From Microbacteriaceae bacterium (GTDB taxonomy: Bacteria > Actinomycetota > Actinomycetes > Actinomycetales > Microbacteriaceae), in the NCBI GenBank assembly GCA_022701925.1, contig JAKONM010000295.1, forward strand, positions 1-20,638: DNA of 20,638 bases. The letters are read 5' to 3'. Positions 1-7,780 of the stretch are shown in pieces. The notes beneath the pieces were generated by a model. That model did not search any database. It was not told the DNA's origin and was given only the letters and a program-made list of their open reading frames with translations. The first letter of the stretch is position 1, and each line of letters starts with the position of its first letter. A program made the translations under genes and the position numbers.

Positions 1-63
1 CCCCGGCACCCAGGGGCCGATGCGGAAGGCCGCCCGCACCCGCGGCCGCGACGCCCGGCTCAT
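1..63 (-). CDS. 5' end of an unidentified gene, cut by the window edge
   Basis: An ATG at 61-63 (minus strand) overlaps the stop codon of the DUF58 gene in an ATGA arrangement, the same tight coupling used by the other genes of this operon. The 21 visible codons are open to the window edge and start MSRASRPRVRAAFR, a basic N-terminus. That is too little to name a family. Genes next to MoxR-DUF58 pairs are often VWA, transglutaminase-like or membrane proteins, but nothing here decides between these. Confidence 0.45.
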   Translation of the reverse strand, partial: MSRASRPRVRAAFRIGPWVPG

Positions 64-1319
64 CGCGGCCCCCGGTACCGCTCGGCCTGCCGCAGCAGCA
101 CGTCGCGGTCGGCGCCCTGCCAGGGGATCACCGCGACGCCGACGCGCCGCAGCCGGTCGAGCCGCGCCTCCCGCTCCAGCCGCAGCACGCGGTGCGCCAG
201 TCGCCGCTGGTCGTCCACGCCCCCCAGGTCCGGCTGCGGCAGCACGTCGATCGCGACGACGCGGTGGCCGGCGTTGCGCCACAGCACGGCGAGGCCCGCG
301 ACGTCGTCGTCGAGGAAGGTCGCGACCAGGTGCACCACGGCGCCCGCGGGCAGCACCGGCGGCCGCAGCACGCCCTCCGGCCGCGGCGCCGTGCGGTTCA
401 CCGCCGCACGGATCTGCTCCAGCCGGCGTCGGCCGCCGCCGCTCCGCGTCCCGCCGCCCGCACGGACCAGGTCGTGGAACGCCACGCGGTCGCCGGCCTC
501 CAGGTAGGTCGCGGCGATCGCGGCCACCGCGGGCCGTGCCAGGTCGAGGGAGGTGGTGCCGGTGCGCGCCGGGCGCTCGCCGCTCCACTCGGCCACGACC
601 GACCCCGTGTCGTCGCGTCCGTCCAGCACGATCACGGCCGCCGCCTCCGCCGAGGCGTCCATCCGTCGCACGATCGGCTCGGCGTCCTGCTGCGGCGACC
701 GCGCGGTCGCGCGCCAGTCGATGCGGCGCAGCCGGTCGCCGGGCGCGAAGGGGGCCAGGTCGCGGAAGTCGAGCCCGTCCCCCAGCCGTCGCGCGGGGTG
801 CCCGCCCGGCCGCCCGGTCAGCCGGTGGGGCAGCAGCAGGGTCGTCGTCCGCTGCTGCTCGGGCGCGATCACGGCCTCCGCGGTGGTCGGCTCCAGCCGC
901 TGCAGCAGGTCCCCGCCGGCCGCGACCACGTGGCCGTCGACGTGCAGCACCTCCTGCGGCCCGCTGTGCAGCAGCGGCAGCCGCGCCGTCAGCGATGCCG
1001 CCCGGGCGGGGCCGAGCACCACGGTGGTCGCGGGCTCGCGGTAGGCGGCTGCGCGCAGCACGACCAGCTCGGTGCCGACCGGGCCCCGCACCCGCACGTC
1101 CACGACGGCCGCGGCCTCCTCCGCGCCGACGCGCACCTCCACGGAGCCCGTGCCGGAGGGCCTGCGCAGCGTGACGGCGGCGCTCGCCACCAGCGGCAGG
1201 CCGAGCAGTGCCACGTCCGCCCGGCCGAGCGCCAGGCCGACGCCCAGGGCGAGCACGCCGAGCACCCCCAGCACCGTGCCGCCGCCCTGGCGCTGCCAGC
1301 GCGGCGCCGGTGCGCTCAC
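60..1319 (-). CDS. DUF58 domain protein, membrane-anchored
   Basis: 419 residues starting at GTG, whose GTGA overlaps the stop of the MoxR ATPase gene. Residues about 14-52 form two adjacent hydrophobic segments, as expected for the N-terminal anchor of DUF58 proteins. The family signature follows at about 180-207, with G-LDFRDLAPFAPGD and RRIDWRATAR. A VWA-like beta strand (AAVIVLDGRDD) starts near 227. DUF58 proteins are nearly always paired with a MoxR ATPase. The pair is thought to work as a chaperone or assembly system for extracytoplasmic or metal-binding complexes, but the client here is unknown. In the open frame one could extend much further upstream, but that part lies antisense or out of frame within moxR and has no protein-like character, so the GTG at 1319 is preferred. 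Confidence 0.88.
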   Translation of the reverse strand: MSAPAPRWQRQGGGTVLGVLGVLALGVGLALGRADVALLGLPLVASAAVTLRRPSGTGSVEVRVGAEEAAAVVDVRVRGPVGTELVVLRAAAYREPATTVVLGPARAASLTARLPLLHSGPQEVLHVDGHVVAAGGDLLQRLEPTTAEAVIAPEQQRTTTLLLPHRLTGRPGGHPARRLGDGLDFRDLAPFAPGDRLRRIDWRATARSPQQDAEPIVRRMDASAEAAAVIVLDGRDDTGSVVAEWSGERPARTGTTSLDLARPAVAAIAATYLEAGDRVAFHDLVRAGGGTRSGGGRRRLEQIRAAVNRTAPRPEGVLRPPVLPAGAVVHLVATFLDDDVAGLAVLWRNAGHRVVAIDVLPQPDLGGVDDQRRLAHRVLRLEREARLDRLRRVGVAVIPWQGADRDVLLRQAERYRGPR

Positions 1320-2302
1320 CCGTGCGCGGCGCGGCCGACCGCCGGCGGACCGGCGACCTCCGCGACCGCGCGCTGCACGACGGCGGCGGGGTCGATCCCG
1401 CCCGCCCACGCCTGCGGCGTCAGCGTCAGGCGATGGGCCAGCACCGGCACCGCGCACCGCTTGACGTCCTCGGGCGTGACGAAGCCGCGGCCGTCCAGCA
1501 CGGCCAGGGCGCGGGCGAGCAGCAGCAGCCCCTGCGAGCCGCGCGGCGACGCGCCCACCTGCACCTGGGGCACGCGGCGGGTCGCGGCGGCCAGGTCCAC
1601 GCAGTAGGCGATCACGTCGTCGTCCACGAACACGCCCTCCACGGCCGCCTGCATCGCCAGCAGGGTGCCCGCGTCGATCACCGGCGCGATCGGCGCCGCC
1701 TCCCGCCGGCGCTGCACGCGGTTGCGCAGCACCTGCGCCTCCCCGTCGCGGTCCGCGTAGCCGACGGTCAGCCGCACGAGGAAGCGGTCCAGCTGCGCCT
1801 CCGGCAGCGTGTAGGTGCCCTCGTACTCGATGGGGTTGGAGGTGGCGACGACGTGGAAGGGGCGGGGCAGCGGCAGGCTGCGCCCCTCGATCGTCACCTG
1901 CCCCTCCGCCATCGCCTCCAGCAGCGCCGACTGCGTCTTCGGCGACGTGCGGTTGATCTCGTCCGCCAGGAACAGGCCGGTGAAGACCGGCCCGGGCCGG
2001 AACTCGAACTCGCGGGTGCTCGGCGCGTAGACGAACGAGCCCGTGATGTCGGAGGGCAGCAGGTCGGGCGTGCACTGCAGGCGCCGGAAGTCCAGGCCCA
2101 GCGCGGTCGCGAGGCTGCGCGCGGCCAGCGTCTTGCCGAGCCCCGGCGCGTCCTCGAACAGCACGTGGCCGCCCGCCAGCACGGTGCCGAGCGCCAGCTC
2201 GAGCGGGTCGCGCATGCCGACGACGACGGTGCCGACCGCGTCGAGCACCCGGTGCCCCAGTCGGGCGACCTCGGTCAGGGGCAGCGGGGCGTCAGCCGGC
2301 AC
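1316..2302 (-). CDS. MoxR-family AAA+ ATPase
   Basis: 328 residues from a GTG that overlaps the end of the upstream gene by 11 bp. Walker A is EDAPGLGKT (about 50-58) and Walker B is GLFLADEIN (109-117). The sensor region VATSNPIEYEGTYTLPEAQLD (split here: ATSNP at 153-157, LPEAQLD at 166-172) and the C-terminal lid region with SPRGSQGLLLLARA are typical of MoxR (AAA_3 plus lid). Length matches the family (about 310-350). MoxR ATPases act in the cytoplasm, usually with DUF58 or VWA partners, to activate or assemble other proteins. The neighbours DUF58 and DUF4129 fit the common actinobacterial arrangement. Confidence 0.93.
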   Translation of the reverse strand: MPADAPLPLTEVARLGHRVLDAVGTVVVGMRDPLELALGTVLAGGHVLFEDAPGLGKTLAARSLATALGLDFRRLQCTPDLLPSDITGSFVYAPSTREFEFRPGPVFTGLFLADEINRTSPKTQSALLEAMAEGQVTIEGRSLPLPRPFHVVATSNPIEYEGTYTLPEAQLDRFLVRLTVGYADRDGEAQVLRNRVQRRREAAPIAPVIDAGTLLAMQAAVEGVFVDDDVIAYCVDLAAATRRVPQVQVGASPRGSQGLLLLARALAVLDGRGFVTPEDVKRCAVPVLAHRLTLTPQAWAGGIDPAAVVQRAVAEVAGPPAVGRAAHG

Positions 2303-2834
2303 GGGCGGTCCTGTCGGTCGGGGCGGTGCCCGGGCCGAACGGCTCGGGAGCGGGGAGGCGCTCGAGGGCCCCGAGGGCCGTGTCGAGCTCGCGCAGGGTC
2401 ACCGGGCGGTCCCGGTCCGGGCGGAGCACCGCCCAGGCGGCGGGCCCGAGCAGCGACTCGACGGCGGGGGAGTCGGCCCCGCGCCACGGGTCGAGGCCGT
2501 GCTCGGCCAGGCGGTGCGCGGCGACCGCGCGCACGCGGGCGACCACGACGCCGCGCACGAGGGTGCGGTGCTCGACCATCGACCAGGCCAGCCGGTCCAC
2601 GCTGCTGCTGCCCGCGGCGGACGGGGAGGCGTCCGAGTCCTCCTCCGGGGGCGGCGCGTCGACCAGCGGGTCGGCGCTGCGCTGCACCAGCAGCACGAGC
2701 ACCACCGCCAGCACGCCGCAGCCCAGGGCGAGCGCGTGCGCGGGGTCGAGCCCGACCACGGCGGCCGCGATGCCCACCAGCACGGCGACGAAGCCCGCGA
2801 TCAGGGTGTTGCGCACCACGTCGGCGGCGGTCAC
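2292..2834 (-). CDS. Small two-helix membrane protein of the MoxR operon
   Basis: 180 residues from a GTG that overlaps the stop of the DUF4129 gene (GTGA). Two hydrophobic helices (about 8-29 and 33-51) are followed by a Pro/Asp/Glu/Ser-rich linker (about 55-82). A soluble C-terminal part follows, with an alpha-helical stretch WSMVEHRTLVRGVVVARVRAV and LDTALGALERL near the end. I do not recognise a named domain. Its position, between DUF4129 and MoxR with overlaps on both sides, suggests a structural or regulatory membrane part of the same system. Confidence 0.72.
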   Translation of the reverse strand: MTAADVVRNTLIAGFVAVLVGIAAAVVGLDPAHALALGCGVLAVVLVLLVQRSADPLVDAPPPEEDSDASPSAAGSSSVDRLAWSMVEHRTLVRGVVVARVRAVAAHRLAEHGLDPWRGADSPAVESLLGPAAWAVLRPDRDRPVTLRELDTALGALERLPAPEPFGPGTAPTDRTARAG

Positions 2835-3637
2835 GCGGTGCCGCCCGTCGCGTCCTGCAGCTGCCAGGAGGCCTCCAGCGCCAGCAGCGCCCGCCGGGCG
2901 TCCGCCGTGTCGGCGGCGGTGATGCCGCCGTCGCCGAAGCGCGCGCCCAGGTAGAGGCGCAGCAGCGCGCCCAGCGCCGCCCGGTCCGCGCCGGTCCTGC
3001 TGAGCACGCGGCCGGTGAACTCGGTCGGCGTCTCGGCGGGCGACCGTGCGAAACCGGCGTCCTCGGCGGCCTGCTGCAGCCCCAACCAGGCGCGCACCAC
3101 CGCGTCGCCCGGCTCGCGGTCCTCGTCGATCGACGCCAGCGCGGCGGCGATGCCCCGCAGCACCGCGGGCGCGTCGGCGGTCTCGGCGACCGGGACCGCG
3201 CTGCCGGTCACCAGCCCGCGCACCCCCGTCCGCCGCCCGCGGTCGCGCAGCGCCAGGACGAGCAGCCGCACCACCGAGATCAGCACGACGGCCGCGACGA
3301 CCCACACGAGCACCGTCAGCGCGGTGCGCAGGACGGGGTCGCCGGCCAGGTCGACCGGCTGCGCGGGCGGCCGGGGCGGAGGAGGGGTGCGGAACCGCTC
3401 GGACGCGCCGGGCGCGGGCTGCAGGCCGCCGAAGGAGAACGGGGTGAACACCGCCGGTCCGCTCGCGGCGGTGCCGGCCACCACGACCGCCGCCGCGGCG
3501 ACCACCAGCGGCACCAGCAGCCTTCCGCCGGGTCGGCGCACAGCGTCCGGCGCCCGCCCGCGGCCGGGGCGCTCGTGTCCTTCGCCGGCGGGACGCACCC
3601 GCCCGAGGGTACGCGCGCCCCCGGCCGGCCGGACCAT
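2831..3637 (-). CDS. DUF4129 domain membrane protein
   Basis: 268 residues if started at the ATG at 3637. In-frame GTG codons further in, for example before RPAGEGHERPG, are possible starts, because the first 40 residues are Arg/Gly-rich and no clear ribosome binding site is visible. The protein has a hydrophobic segment at about 40-58, an extracytoplasmic Pro-rich stretch, a second helix at about 106-130 and a cytoplasmic C-terminal DUF4129 domain (about 177-260). That domain carries AVVRAWLGLQQAAEDAGF and RSPAETPTEF, which are typical of the family. DUF4129 is often found beside MoxR/DUF58 or fused to transglutaminase proteins and is believed to act at the cell envelope. It is the first gene of the minus-strand operon. 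Confidence 0.85.
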   Translation of the reverse strand: MVRPAGGARTLGRVRPAGEGHERPGRGRAPDAVRRPGGRLLVPLVVAAAAVVVAGTAASGPAVFTPFSFGGLQPAPGASERFRTPPPPRPPAQPVDLAGDPVLRTALTVLVWVVAAVVLISVVRLLVLALRDRGRRTGVRGLVTGSAVPVAETADAPAVLRGIAAALASIDEDREPGDAVVRAWLGLQQAAEDAGFARSPAETPTEFTGRVLSRTGADRAALGALLRLYLGARFGDGGITAADTADARRALLALEASWQLQDATGGTA

Positions 3638-3729
3638 TCCCCGCCGTGGCGGGAGGGCCGCGCGGCGGGCCCGCTCGCCCTGCGCTTCTGAGCGTCCCGT
3701 GATCTGCCGGCAACACCGCCCGGCGTGTG

Positions 3730-3767
3730 GTGACCCGATGGTGTTCCCGGCGAAACCATCGGGAAAC
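3730..3767 (+). promoter_or_regulatory. GlnR-box-like operator upstream of the nitrogen operon
   Basis: Four pentamers sit exactly 11 bp apart: GTGAC (3730), GTGTT (3741), GAAAC (3752) and GAAAC (3763), each separated by six bases. The described actinobacterial GlnR box has the layout gTnAC-n6-GaAAc repeated twice, so three elements fit well and the second (GTGTT) is degenerate. GlnR is the global nitrogen regulator of many Actinomycetota, and the downstream genes belong to a nitrogen-starvation cluster. A caveat is that the box ends only 22 bp before the start codon at 3790. No -10 hexamer is obvious in between, so its effect (activation or repression) and the real promoter are unclear. Confidence 0.5.
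3734..3763. repeat. Inverted repeat overlapping the GlnR-like box
   Basis: Perfect 9-bp arms CCCGATGGT (3734-3742) and ACCATCGGG (3755-3763) flank a 12-base spacer. It may be a dimeric operator in its own right or a stem-loop in the leader of the first gene of the operon. It overlaps the 11-bp periodic site described at 3730-3767, and the two readings are alternatives. Confidence 0.45.
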
Positions 3768-3789
3768 GAGGCGGTCGTCGACTGGAGCC

Positions 3790-4611
3790 ATGGCAGCAGG
3801 GGTGCACGACGCGCATCGGCACATCGGCGCGCTGCCCGCGTTCCCCTTCTACGGCGGCCCGCCGATCCGCGCCGACCTCACCGCCCGCGAGACGGTCAAG
3901 GCGTTCCTGGCCGACCTGGATCGGGAGGGCACCGAGCGCACGCTGGTGCTGCCCAACTACGGGGTCCCGATCCCGGAGGTGGCGTTCGGGCTGAACGAGC
4001 TGGCGCTGGAGGCCGCGCAGGCCGACGACCGGGTGCGCTGCGGCCTCTGGATCTCGCCCCGGCCGCGCGACGCCGACCGCAACACGGCCGCGCTGGCGCT
4101 GGCCGGTGAGGACGGCGTCGCGGCGCTGAAGACCAGCTTCCTGCTGGGCGGTGCCGCGGACGACGCGGAGTGCCTGGTGCAGCTGGGGCGCATGTTCGAC
4201 GCGGCGCAGCAGCACGACCTGACCGTGCACGTCCACACCTCGCCGGGCGGCGCGAGCGACGTCGACCGCATCGGCGGGCTGGTGGAGCGGTGGGGCGACG
4301 ACGTGCGCATCCACCTGGTGCACCTGGGCGGCGGCATGAGCGGCCACATGAAGCTGATCGGCGGCCGCTTCTTCGACTGGATCGAGCGCGGCAAGCGCGT
4401 CTACAGCGACACCAGCTGGGCGATCGGGTTCGCCGCCGTCTGGCTGGTCGCCGAGATCGAGCGGCGCGGCATCGGCCACGACCGCATCCTCTTCGCCTCC
4501 GACCTCCCGTGGGGCGACCACGCCGGCGAGCTGGCCCGCATGCAGGACGCCGTCAAGGACGGCGAGCTCGGCCGCCTGTTCCTCCGCGAGAACTTCGAAG
4601 CCCTCTACTGA
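3790..4611 (+). CDS. Metal-dependent amidohydrolase (TIM-barrel, amidohydrolase_2 type)
   Basis: 273 residues. The ATG at 3790 has GGAG five bases upstream and places the essential metal motif DAHRH at residues 7-11, so the longer reading frame from 3727 is unlikely. Further probable metal ligands lie at the expected barrel strands: VHVHT (His147/149), LVHLGGG (His178) and FASDLPWG (Asp238). Members of this superfamily hydrolyse amide or C-N bonds or decarboxylate small substrates in the cytoplasm. It opens the plus-strand operon, 46 bp before the Sll0783-like gene, so it probably acts on a substrate or product of the same pathway. The substrate cannot be read from sequence. Confidence 0.85.
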   Translation: MAAGVHDAHRHIGALPAFPFYGGPPIRADLTARETVKAFLADLDREGTERTLVLPNYGVPIPEVAFGLNELALEAAQADDRVRCGLWISPRPRDADRNTAALALAGEDGVAALKTSFLLGGAADDAECLVQLGRMFDAAQQHDLTVHVHTSPGGASDVDRIGGLVERWGDDVRIHLVHLGGGMSGHMKLIGGRFFDWIERGKRVYSDTSWAIGFAAVWLVAEIERRGIGHDRILFASDLPWGDHAGELARMQDAVKDGELGRLFLRENFEALY

Positions 4612-4657
4612 CGTCCGCAGCACCGACCCCGCACCACAGACCCCCGAGGAGCACCCC

Positions 4658-5182
4658 ATGGCCCTGTTCGACGACACGATCCTCGCCAACATCGAGACCT
4701 CCCGCGGCGAGGTGCCGCACCCCACGCAGCCGCAGGGCACCTCGATCTACGGGTCGACCAAGATCTTCCCGGACATCCAGGCCGAGCCCGGGCAGTCGTA
4801 CCTGACGCTGGTGCACGGCATCGCGCACGAGTCCAGCGTCAGCTTCGTGGCCTGCCTGCAGGCGCTGCGCGCGCTGCGCAAGGGCTTCGACTCCGTCCTC
4901 TACTTCTACGGCCCCGGCGCGATGAACGCGATCGCGACCCGCGGCTTCCCGACCCCGGGCGACTCCGCCTTCCCGGGCGAGCAGAACATCAACGACACGA
5001 TCAAGACCTTCATCTCGGAGGGCGGCACCGTCTTCGTGTGCCGCTTCGGCCTGTCGCTGCACGGCCTGCGCGAGGAGGACCTGATCGAGGGCACGATCCC
5101 CTGCCACCCGCTCGACGTGCAGGACGCGCTCATCTACTTCGCCAACAAGGGCGCCGTCATCAACAGCACCTACATGGTCTGA
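4658..5182 (+). CDS. nitB: MSMEG_0572/Sll0783-family nitrogen starvation protein
   Basis: 174 residues starting at an ATG with a strong GAGGAG (4646-4651) six bases upstream. I recognise it as the MSMEG_0572/Sll0783 family by its length, composition and context. The Sll0783 homologue of Synechocystis is induced on nitrogen starvation and affects polyhydroxybutyrate accumulation there; its biochemical role is not established. The protein is soluble. It has a glycine-rich turn YFYGPGAMNAIATRG and conserved-looking FVCRFGLSLHGL and PCHPLDVQDALI stretches, and looks like a compact alpha/beta fold. In Nit1C clusters of cyanide-using bacteria the equivalent gene is called nitB. Confidence 0.88.
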   Translation: MALFDDTILANIETSRGEVPHPTQPQGTSIYGSTKIFPDIQAEPGQSYLTLVHGIAHESSVSFVACLQALRALRKGFDSVLYFYGPGAMNAIATRGFPTPGDSAFPGEQNINDTIKTFISEGGTVFVCRFGLSLHGLREEDLIEGTIPCHPLDVQDALIYFANKGAVINSTYMV

Positions 5183-5247
5183 TACCGGCGACGAACCTGG
5201 GCCTGCCCGCGGTGCGGGGCGGGTCCGCCGCACCGCCGGCCACCGGC

Positions 5248-6321
5248 ATGGACGCGGTGTCGCGCCGCGTCGACGTCGCCCTGCGCGGCCTGCGCATCGC
5301 CGCCCCCGTGCACCGGGAGGCGGGAGCGGGCCCGAGCGACGACGGCCACGTGCTGTGGAACGGTGAGCAGGCCGTGATCCCGGTGAAGGCGGACAGCCCC
5401 TACCTGGTGTCCGGCGGACGGCTGCTGCTGGACACCGGCGACGCCGGGCCGATCGACGTCGGCATCGACGTGGCGCCGGTGCACCGGCCCCGGTTCTACG
5501 ACCTGACGACCGCCGACGGCACCTCGTACGAGCAGATCGCGCGGCTGCACGGCCGCAACGTGCTGGCGACCACGGTCGTGCAGACGTGCGTCCGCTACGA
5601 CGAGGACCAGCGGTGCCGGTTCTGCGCGATCGAGGCGTCGCTGGAGGCGGGCGCGACCATCGCGGTCAAGACGCCGGCGATGCTCGCGGAGGTCGCCCGC
5701 GCGGCGGTCGACCTGGACGGCGTCGAGCAGATGGTGATGACGACCGGCACCTCCAACGGCTGGGACCGCGGGGCCAAGCACCTGGCGCGCTGCGTCGCGG
5801 CGATCAAGGCGGCGGTGCCCGAGCTGGCCATCCAGGTGCAGATCGAGCCGCCGCGGGACCTCCGCGCGATCCGGGACCTGCACGACGCCGGAGCGGAGTC
5901 GATCGGCATCCACGTGGAGTCGATGGACGACGCGGTGCGGCAGCGCTGGATGCCGGGCAAGAGCACGGTGACGCTCGACGAGTACCGCGCCGCGTGGGCG
6001 GAGGCGGTGCGCGTGTTCGGCCGCAACCAGGTGTCCACCTACCTGCTGGTCGGCCTGGGCGAGGACCCGGACGACGTCCCGCGCTGGGCGGACGAGCTGA
6101 TCGCGCTGGGCGTCTACCCTTTCGTGGTGCCGTTCCGGCCGCTGCGGGGCACGCTGGCGACCGACGTGGACGGGGTGCCGGCGCCCAGCCGGACGATCCT
6201 CGAGACGGTGTCGCGGCAGGTGGCCGCGCTGCTGGTGGCCGCGGGCATGCTCGGCAGCGAGCAGAAGGCGGGCTGCGCGGCGTGCGGCGCCTGCGGCGTG
6301 CTGAAGACGGCCGGCGCCTGA
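5248..6321 (+). CDS. nitD: Radical SAM enzyme, MSMEG_0568 family
   Basis: 357 residues from the ATG at 5248. No good ribosome binding site is visible, and an in-frame GTG at 5212 is an alternative. The N-terminal VALRGLRI is where I expect this family to begin. The cluster-binding motif is unusual: Cys114, Cys123 and Cys126 give C-x8-C-x2-C rather than C-x3-C-x2-C. After it come MVMTTGTSNGW (glycine-rich SAM region, about 162-172), VQIEPPRD, GIHVESMDD and YLLVGLGED, consistent with a radical SAM partial barrel. A C-terminal triplet Cys343, Cys346, Cys349 (C-x2-C-x2-C) could bind an auxiliary cluster. The enzyme presumably performs the key radical step of the Nit1C pathway; the substrate is unknown to me. 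Its stop overlaps the next start (TGATG). Confidence 0.9.
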   Translation: MDAVSRRVDVALRGLRIAAPVHREAGAGPSDDGHVLWNGEQAVIPVKADSPYLVSGGRLLLDTGDAGPIDVGIDVAPVHRPRFYDLTTADGTSYEQIARLHGRNVLATTVVQTCVRYDEDQRCRFCAIEASLEAGATIAVKTPAMLAEVARAAVDLDGVEQMVMTTGTSNGWDRGAKHLARCVAAIKAAVPELAIQVQIEPPRDLRAIRDLHDAGAESIGIHVESMDDAVRQRWMPGKSTVTLDEYRAAWAEAVRVFGRNQVSTYLLVGLGEDPDDVPRWADELIALGVYPFVVPFRPLRGTLATDVDGVPAPSRTILETVSRQVAALLVAAGMLGSEQKAGCAACGACGVLKTAGA

Positions 6322-7760
6322 TGATCGGCGCGGCCTCCTTCGACGTCCCCGTGCTGACGGGAGCGCCGCGCCCGGTGGCGCCCTGGTCGATCCGCCGCGC
6401 GGACGGGCGGGAGCTGGCCGCCTACCGGCGGCTGCGGCGGGACGCCTTCGTGGACGACCAGCGGCTGTTCGCCGGGTCGGACGCGGACGAGGTGGACGAC
6501 GATCCGCGCGCGATCGTGCTGGTCGCGGTCGCCGCGGCGGACGGCGCAGTGCTGGGCGGGGTGCGCCTCGCGCCGCTGACCGCCCGCGACATCGGCTGGT
6601 GGGCCGGCAGCCGCCTGGTCGTCGACGAGCGCGTGCGGGGCGCCGCGGGGCTCGGCGCGCAGCTGGTGCAGCAGGCGTGCCACGTGGCGGAGGCGGCGGG
6701 CGTGCTACGGTTCGACGCCGCCGTGCAGGACCGCTACTCGGGGATGTTCCGCCGCCTGGGGTGGACGGACCACGGCGCCGCGGAGGTGGCGGGCGCCCCG
6801 CACCGCCGCATGCGCTGGCCGATCGACCGCGTGCAGGCGCTCGCCGAGCGCACGAAGGCGCCGCTCGTCGACCTGCTCGACCCGTTCGGTGCCGCCTGGG
6901 GCGCCGCGCCCACGACCTCGCTGGGCGGTCCGGGCTTCGTCGGCGACGACGGCGCCCCGGTTCCGGACAGCGACGTGATCGCCGCGTGCGATGCGATCCT
7001 GCCCGCGATGGTGCAGCGCGACCCCGAGTGGGCGGGCTGGTGCGGCGTGCTCGTCAACGTGAACGACCTGGCCGCGATGGGCGCCGACCCGATCGGCCTG
7101 CTCGACGCGGTCGCCGGCCCGGACCTCGACGTCGTGCGCCGCACGATCCGGGGCCTGCGCAGCGCGGCGGAGGCGTGGGGCGTGCCGATCCTCGGCGGGC
7201 ACACGCAGCTGGGCGTGCCCGCGGCGCTCGCCGTCACGGCGCTCGGCCGCACCGCCGCTCCCGTCCCCGGCGGCGGCGGTCGCCGGCACGACGACCTCAG
7301 CCTCACCGTCGACGTCACGGGCGGCTGGCGGGCCGGCGCCGTCGGCGCGCAGTGGGACTCCACGTCGTCGCGCACGGGGGAGGAGCTGCGCGCGATGGGC
7401 CGGCTGGTCCGCGACGCGGCGCCGCGGGCGGCGAAGGACGTCAGCATGGCCGGCGTCGTCGGCACCGCCGGGATGCTGGCGGAGGCCTCCGGCTGCGGCG
7501 CCGAGATCGACGTCGCCGGCGTTCCCGCGCCAGCCGACGCGGCGATGGGCGACTGGCTCACCTGCTTCCCCGGCTTCGGCATGCTCACCGCCGACGCCCC
7601 GGGGGAGTGCCGCATGGGGCTCGCCCCTCGGGGTCCGGCACTGACCGAGACGGCCGCCGTCGGCCGCCTGACCGCCGCCGCCGGGGTGCGCCTCCTCTGG
7701 CCCGACGGCGAGCGCACCACCGCACTGCGGGGCCCCGTCACGGGCCTCGGCCACGCCTGA
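6321..7760 (+). CDS. GNAT acetyltransferase / AIR synthase-like fusion (MSMEG_0567 type)
   Basis: 479 residues; the ATG overlaps the radical SAM stop by one base. Residues about 20-165 form a GNAT-like N-acyltransferase domain (Sll0786-like), with SRLVVDERVRGAAGLGAQL as the probable acyl-CoA loop and MFRRLGW near its end. Residues about 175-475 form a PurM/AIR-synthase-like domain (Sll0787-like), with LVNVNDLAAMGADP (244-257), ILGGHTQLGVP (290-300) and SMAGVVGTAGML (375-386), matching the ATP-binding landmarks of the PurM/SelD superfamily. In Synechocystis the two parts are separate genes (nitE and nitF in Nit1C naming); the mycobacterial form is fused as here. The fusion implies that acyl transfer and ATP-dependent activation act on linked intermediates. 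Confidence 0.9.
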   Translation: MIGAASFDVPVLTGAPRPVAPWSIRRADGRELAAYRRLRRDAFVDDQRLFAGSDADEVDDDPRAIVLVAVAAADGAVLGGVRLAPLTARDIGWWAGSRLVVDERVRGAAGLGAQLVQQACHVAEAAGVLRFDAAVQDRYSGMFRRLGWTDHGAAEVAGAPHRRMRWPIDRVQALAERTKAPLVDLLDPFGAAWGAAPTTSLGGPGFVGDDGAPVPDSDVIAACDAILPAMVQRDPEWAGWCGVLVNVNDLAAMGADPIGLLDAVAGPDLDVVRRTIRGLRSAAEAWGVPILGGHTQLGVPAALAVTALGRTAAPVPGGGGRRHDDLSLTVDVTGGWRAGAVGAQWDSTSSRTGEELRAMGRLVRDAAPRAAKDVSMAGVVGTAGMLAEASGCGAEIDVAGVPAPADAAMGDWLTCFPGFGMLTADAPGECRMGLAPRGPALTETAAVGRLTAAAGVRLLWPDGERTTALRGPVTGLGHA

Positions 7761-7780
7761 CCGAACCGAAGGAGCACGAC

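Noticed and set aside
1208..3691. Very long open frame on the plus strand across the MoxR operon
   Set aside because: It is antisense to four motif-bearing genes and reads as Arg/Ala/Pro/Gly low-complexity. Such shadows are expected when GC3 is extreme.
3727..3789. Longer N-terminus for the amidohydrolase, from GTG 3727
   Set aside because: It would place the start before the GlnR-like box and add a basic tail ahead of the DAHRH motif; ATG 3790 has a ribosome binding site.
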